A stretch of DNA of 64,000 bases from Neptunicella plasticusilytica (GTDB lineage Bacteria > Pseudomonadota > Gammaproteobacteria > Enterobacterales > Alteromonadaceae). Below, one piece after another: positions 61,797-64,000 of this stretch. The position numbers and the translations under genes are program-made. The stretch lies in assembly GCF_047922965.1 (NCBI RefSeq), contig NZ_CP150481.1, positions 2,294,001 through 2,358,000 of the forward strand, written 5' to 3'. The notes below the pieces were generated by a model. The model had not been told where the DNA came from and did no database searches. It was given only the letters and a program-made list of their open reading frames with translations. The number at the start of each line of letters is the position of its first letter. The stretch's first letter is position 1.

Positions 61797-62609
61797 ATGC
61801 GCTCATCTTTTTATATCTCTGACGGAACCGCAATTACCTCAGAGGTATTCGGCCACGCATTGCTGTCTTTATTCCCTGTCGAGTTCAAACATTACACTAT
61901 TCCATTTATCGAAACCGCCGAACAAGCGTTAGAAGTTAACAAGAAAATTTCTGAAAGTTTTCAAGATACCGGACAGCGTCCGCTGGTATTTCATACCATA
62001 GTGAATCAGGAAGTGCGGGATATCATCTCCAGCTCGGACGGGATCAATTACAACTTCCTTAATCAGTTTGTGCCACCACTAGAAAAAGCCCTGGGCATCC
62101 AGGCCAAGCCGGAAAAACACCGTACACACAGTATCCATGAAAAAACCTACGATATCCGTATTGATGCGGTGAACTTTGCGCTGGCCAATGATGATGGCTC
62201 CAATCTTAAAGACTATGGCGCAGCAGATATCATTCTGACCGGCGTATCGCGCTCCGGTAAAACTCCCACCAGTTTGTATCTGGCCTTGCAATATGGCATT
62301 AAAGCCGCCAACTACCCTTTTACCGAAGATGATATGCAAGATGTGTTAAAACTGCCCGCGGCACTGCGAGCCCATAAACACAAGCTTTTTGGTTTAACCA
62401 TTGCCCCGCAGCGCTTGCATCAAATTCGCTCTGAGCGCCGGGCTAACAGCCGTTATGCTTCATTACAGCAATGTATGATGGAGTTAAGGGAAGTGGAAAA
62501 CCTGTATCGACGGGAAAAAATCCCTTTTTTGAACAGTACGTCGTTTTCTATTGAAGAGATCTCGGCCAAAATATTAGCCATTACCGGACTGGAACGCCGC
62601 AAATACTAG
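61797..62609 (+). CDS. ppsR: PEP synthase regulatory protein (bifunctional kinase/pyrophosphorylase)
   Basis: A 270-residue DUF299 protein that inactivates PpsA by ADP-dependent threonine phosphorylation and reactivates it by phosphate-dependent removal. The N-terminal SFYISDGTAITSEVFGHALLSLFP and the P-loop-like GVSRSGKTPTSLYLA are characteristic. AAGGA lies 6 bases before the ATG. It is divergent from its target ppsA, a standard pairing, and is followed by the DUF2461 gene after 14 bases. Confidence 0.96.
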   Translation: MRSSFYISDGTAITSEVFGHALLSLFPVEFKHYTIPFIETAEQALEVNKKISESFQDTGQRPLVFHTIVNQEVRDIISSSDGINYNFLNQFVPPLEKALGIQAKPEKHRTHSIHEKTYDIRIDAVNFALANDDGSNLKDYGAADIILTGVSRSGKTPTSLYLALQYGIKAANYPFTEDDMQDVLKLPAALRAHKHKLFGLTIAPQRLHQIRSERRANSRYASLQQCMMELREVENLYRREKIPFLNSTSFSIEEISAKILAITGLERRKY

Positions 62610-62623
62610 AACCTGAGGACCTT

Positions 62624-63307
62624 ATGCCACAACATTTCACACCAGAGTTAATGCATTTTTTACAAGCACTACGTAATAACAACGACAAAGGCTGGTTTCA
62701 TGAGCATAAACAGGATTACGAAGCGCTGGTGCGCACCCCTGCGCTAAATTTTATTCAGGAAATGGACAACTGGATCAAGATGATCTCGCCACATTACGAA
62801 GCCAATGCCAAGAAAATGGGCGGCTCGCTGATGCGTGTATACCGGGACGTGCGCTTTTCTAACGACAAATCTCCGTACAAGACCAATGTGGGGATCCAGT
62901 TTCGCCATGAAGTGGGTAAAGATGTGCATGCCCCCGGGTTTTATATGCATATTGAACCGGGTAATGTCTTTTTGGGTGTGGGTTCCTGGCATCCTGCCTC
63001 GGACGAGCTTAAAGCTTACCGGGATCATATCGTCGCTAAACCCGGCCCTTATCAGGATGCCATCGAGCATCCGCCTTTTACCGAGATATATCAAATGAGT
63101 GGCAGTTCGTTATCCCGCCCTCCCCGAGGTTTTGATAGTGACCACCCGCTGATTGACGAACTGAAACGCAAGGATTTTATTGCCCTGACGCCTATAGACG
63201 AATCCCTGTTATATCAGGACGATTTGGCCGAACAGGTAGCGCGTATTTTTGGTCGTGCCCAGCCCTTGCAACGGTTTTTATGCGAAGCATTGGGACTACG
63301 CTTTTAA
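62624..63307 (+). CDS. DUF2461 (TIGR02453) family protein
   Basis: A 227-residue protein matching DUF2461: LMHFLQALRNNNDKGWFHEHKQDYEALVR at the N-terminus, then RVYRDVRFSNDKSPYKTNVGIQFRHE and PGFYMHIEPGNVFLGVGSWHP. The family is widespread and of unknown function. It lies 14 bases behind ppsR and is probably cotranscribed. A bidirectional terminator follows. Confidence 0.9.
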   Translation: MPQHFTPELMHFLQALRNNNDKGWFHEHKQDYEALVRTPALNFIQEMDNWIKMISPHYEANAKKMGGSLMRVYRDVRFSNDKSPYKTNVGIQFRHEVGKDVHAPGFYMHIEPGNVFLGVGSWHPASDELKAYRDHIVAKPGPYQDAIEHPPFTEIYQMSGSSLSRPPRGFDSDHPLIDELKRKDFIALTPIDESLLYQDDLAEQVARIFGRAQPLQRFLCEALGLRF

Positions 63308-63326
63308 CCTGTAATATAGCGAATAA

Positions 63327-63354
63327 AAAAATGGCCTCAAACGAGGCCATTTTT
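63327..63354. terminator. Bidirectional terminator between DUF2461 and the DAHP synthase gene
   Basis: AAAAATGGCCTC-AAAC-GAGGCCATTTTT, a stem of about 12 bp between convergent genes. Confidence 0.92.
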
Positions 63355-63372
63355 ATAATATAAATCAGATAG

Positions 63373-64000
63373 TTACGATTTAAGATGATCAGCCACTAAA
63401 AAGGCCAGTTCCAGCACCTGATCGGCGTTTAAACGCGGATCACACTGGGTTTGGTAACATTCGGCCAAATCGGCATCACTGATTTTATACGCGCCGCCGG
63501 TACATTCGGTGACGTGCTGGCCGGTCATTTCCAGATGGATACCACCCGCATGAGTACCTTCAGCGCGATGAACCTGGAAGAACTGCTGAATTTCACGCAA
63601 GATATCATCAAAATTACGGGTTTTATAACCGCTGGAAGCCTTGATGGTATTGCCATGCATCGGATCAGAACTCCACACCACGTGGCGGCCTTCCTGTTTT
63701 ACCCGCTGTAGCAAACGTGGCAAGTTTTCAGCCAGGTTATCAGCGCCCATACGCGTGATCAAAGTCAAACGACCGGCTTTGTTATCCGGATTGAGCGCAT
63801 CAATCAGCTCAATCAGCTCATCTTCCTGCATGGTTGGGCCGACTTTAACCCCGATTGGATTATTGATACCGCGGAAAAATTCCACATGAGCATGATCCAG
63901 TTGCCGGGTACGCTCGCCAATCCACAACATATGCGCAGAACAGTTGTACCAGTCACCAGTCATGGTATCGCGACGGGTCAAGGCCTGTTCGTAATTGAGC
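63373..64000 (-). CDS. Class II 3-deoxy-7-phosphoheptulonate (DAHP) synthase, C-terminal part
   Basis: The frame is open to the right edge, so the 5' part lies outside the window. About 208 residues of a plant/Mycobacterium-type (class II) DAHP synthase are visible: LNYEQALTRRD, NCSAHMLWIGERTRQLDHAHVEFFRGINNPIGVKVGP, TLITRMGADN, VVWSSDPMHGNTI, GGIHLEMTGQHVTECTGG and DPRLNADQVLELAFLVADHL. It catalyses the first step of the shikimate pathway. This is not homologous in sequence to E. coli AroF/G/H. Confidence 0.95.
   Translation of the reverse strand, partial: LNYEQALTRRDTMTGDWYNCSAHMLWIGERTRQLDHAHVEFFRGINNPIGVKVGPTMQEDELIELIDALNPDNKAGRLTLITRMGADNLAENLPRLLQRVKQEGRHVVWSSDPMHGNTIKASSGYKTRNFDDILREIQQFFQVHRAEGTHAGGIHLEMTGQHVTECTGGAYKISDADLAECYQTQCDPRLNADQVLELAFLVADHLKS

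Overview
The window looks like ordinary chromosome from a marine-type gammaproteobacterium, most likely of the order Alteromonadales. The reasons are the gene content and order: trxB-aat-bpt-infA next to clpA/clpS, cspD and a monomeric isocitrate dehydrogenase; YfbV; a TIGR03503-type protein; VF530; HflD beside MnmA and PurB; and Hda-DUF2066-purMN. Genus cannot be fixed by reading alone. No phage, plasmid, integron, transposase or CRISPR array is visible. Nearly everything is coding, and most intergenic gaps are short.

Layout. 1-6.7 kb: the end of a DUF2069 membrane protein, a large HExxH lipoprotein, hda and a DUF2066 gene (minus), then purM-purN-DUF3108. 6.8-11.3 kb: fadE behind a FadR-like box, nhaA and an overlapping pentapeptide-repeat protein. 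11.3-11.7 kb: three identical tRNA-Asp genes with a strong stable-RNA-type promoter. 11.8-17.5 kb: a TIGR03503-type protein, dnaQ, rnhA, a quinone oxidoreductase, acylphosphatase, rlmI and a PilZ protein. 17.6-29.8 kb: hrpA, a CBS protein, sbcB, a FapA/DUF342 protein, a response regulator with a repeat-rich C-terminus, a small lipoprotein, lhgO and a DinB-fold protein. 30-36.7 kb: tcdA facing a fused csdA-csdE gene, an MFS transporter, VF530, small uncharacterised genes, xthA and a CbiM-like membrane protein. 36.7-50.9 kb: an orphan gene, yfbV, trxB, aat, bpt, infA, clpA, clpS, cspD, icd, rluE, mnmA, hflD and purB. 51-64 kb: a membrane adenylate cyclase, gabD, the uL16 hydroxylase roxA, a GNAT protein, ydiJ, a PGPGW protein, ppsA with its regulator ppsR, DUF2461, and the 3' part of a class II DAHP synthase.

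Functional groupings. aat, bpt, clpS and clpA form a complete bacterial N-degron pathway within 5 kb. CsdA, CsdE and TcdA (CsdL) form the sulfur-transfer and ct6A tRNA-modification unit, with the first two fused into one polypeptide. PpsA and PpsR are a target/regulator pair. LhgO, YdiJ and GabD touch 2-hydroxyglutarate and succinate-semialdehyde metabolism but are scattered.

The most unusual non-coding signal is a family of three 230-231 bp elements (36656-36885, 38015-38244, 47405-47635). They share sequence, end in imperfect ~19 bp inverted repeats (AACC.../...GGTT), and two of them are flanked by 4 bp AT-rich direct repeats. Inside each is a long hairpin whose arms show compensatory changes between copies. 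They carry no ORF and resemble a non-autonomous, MITE-like element that I cannot match to a named family. A second hairpin repeat with a perfect 17 bp stem lies at 52244-52298.
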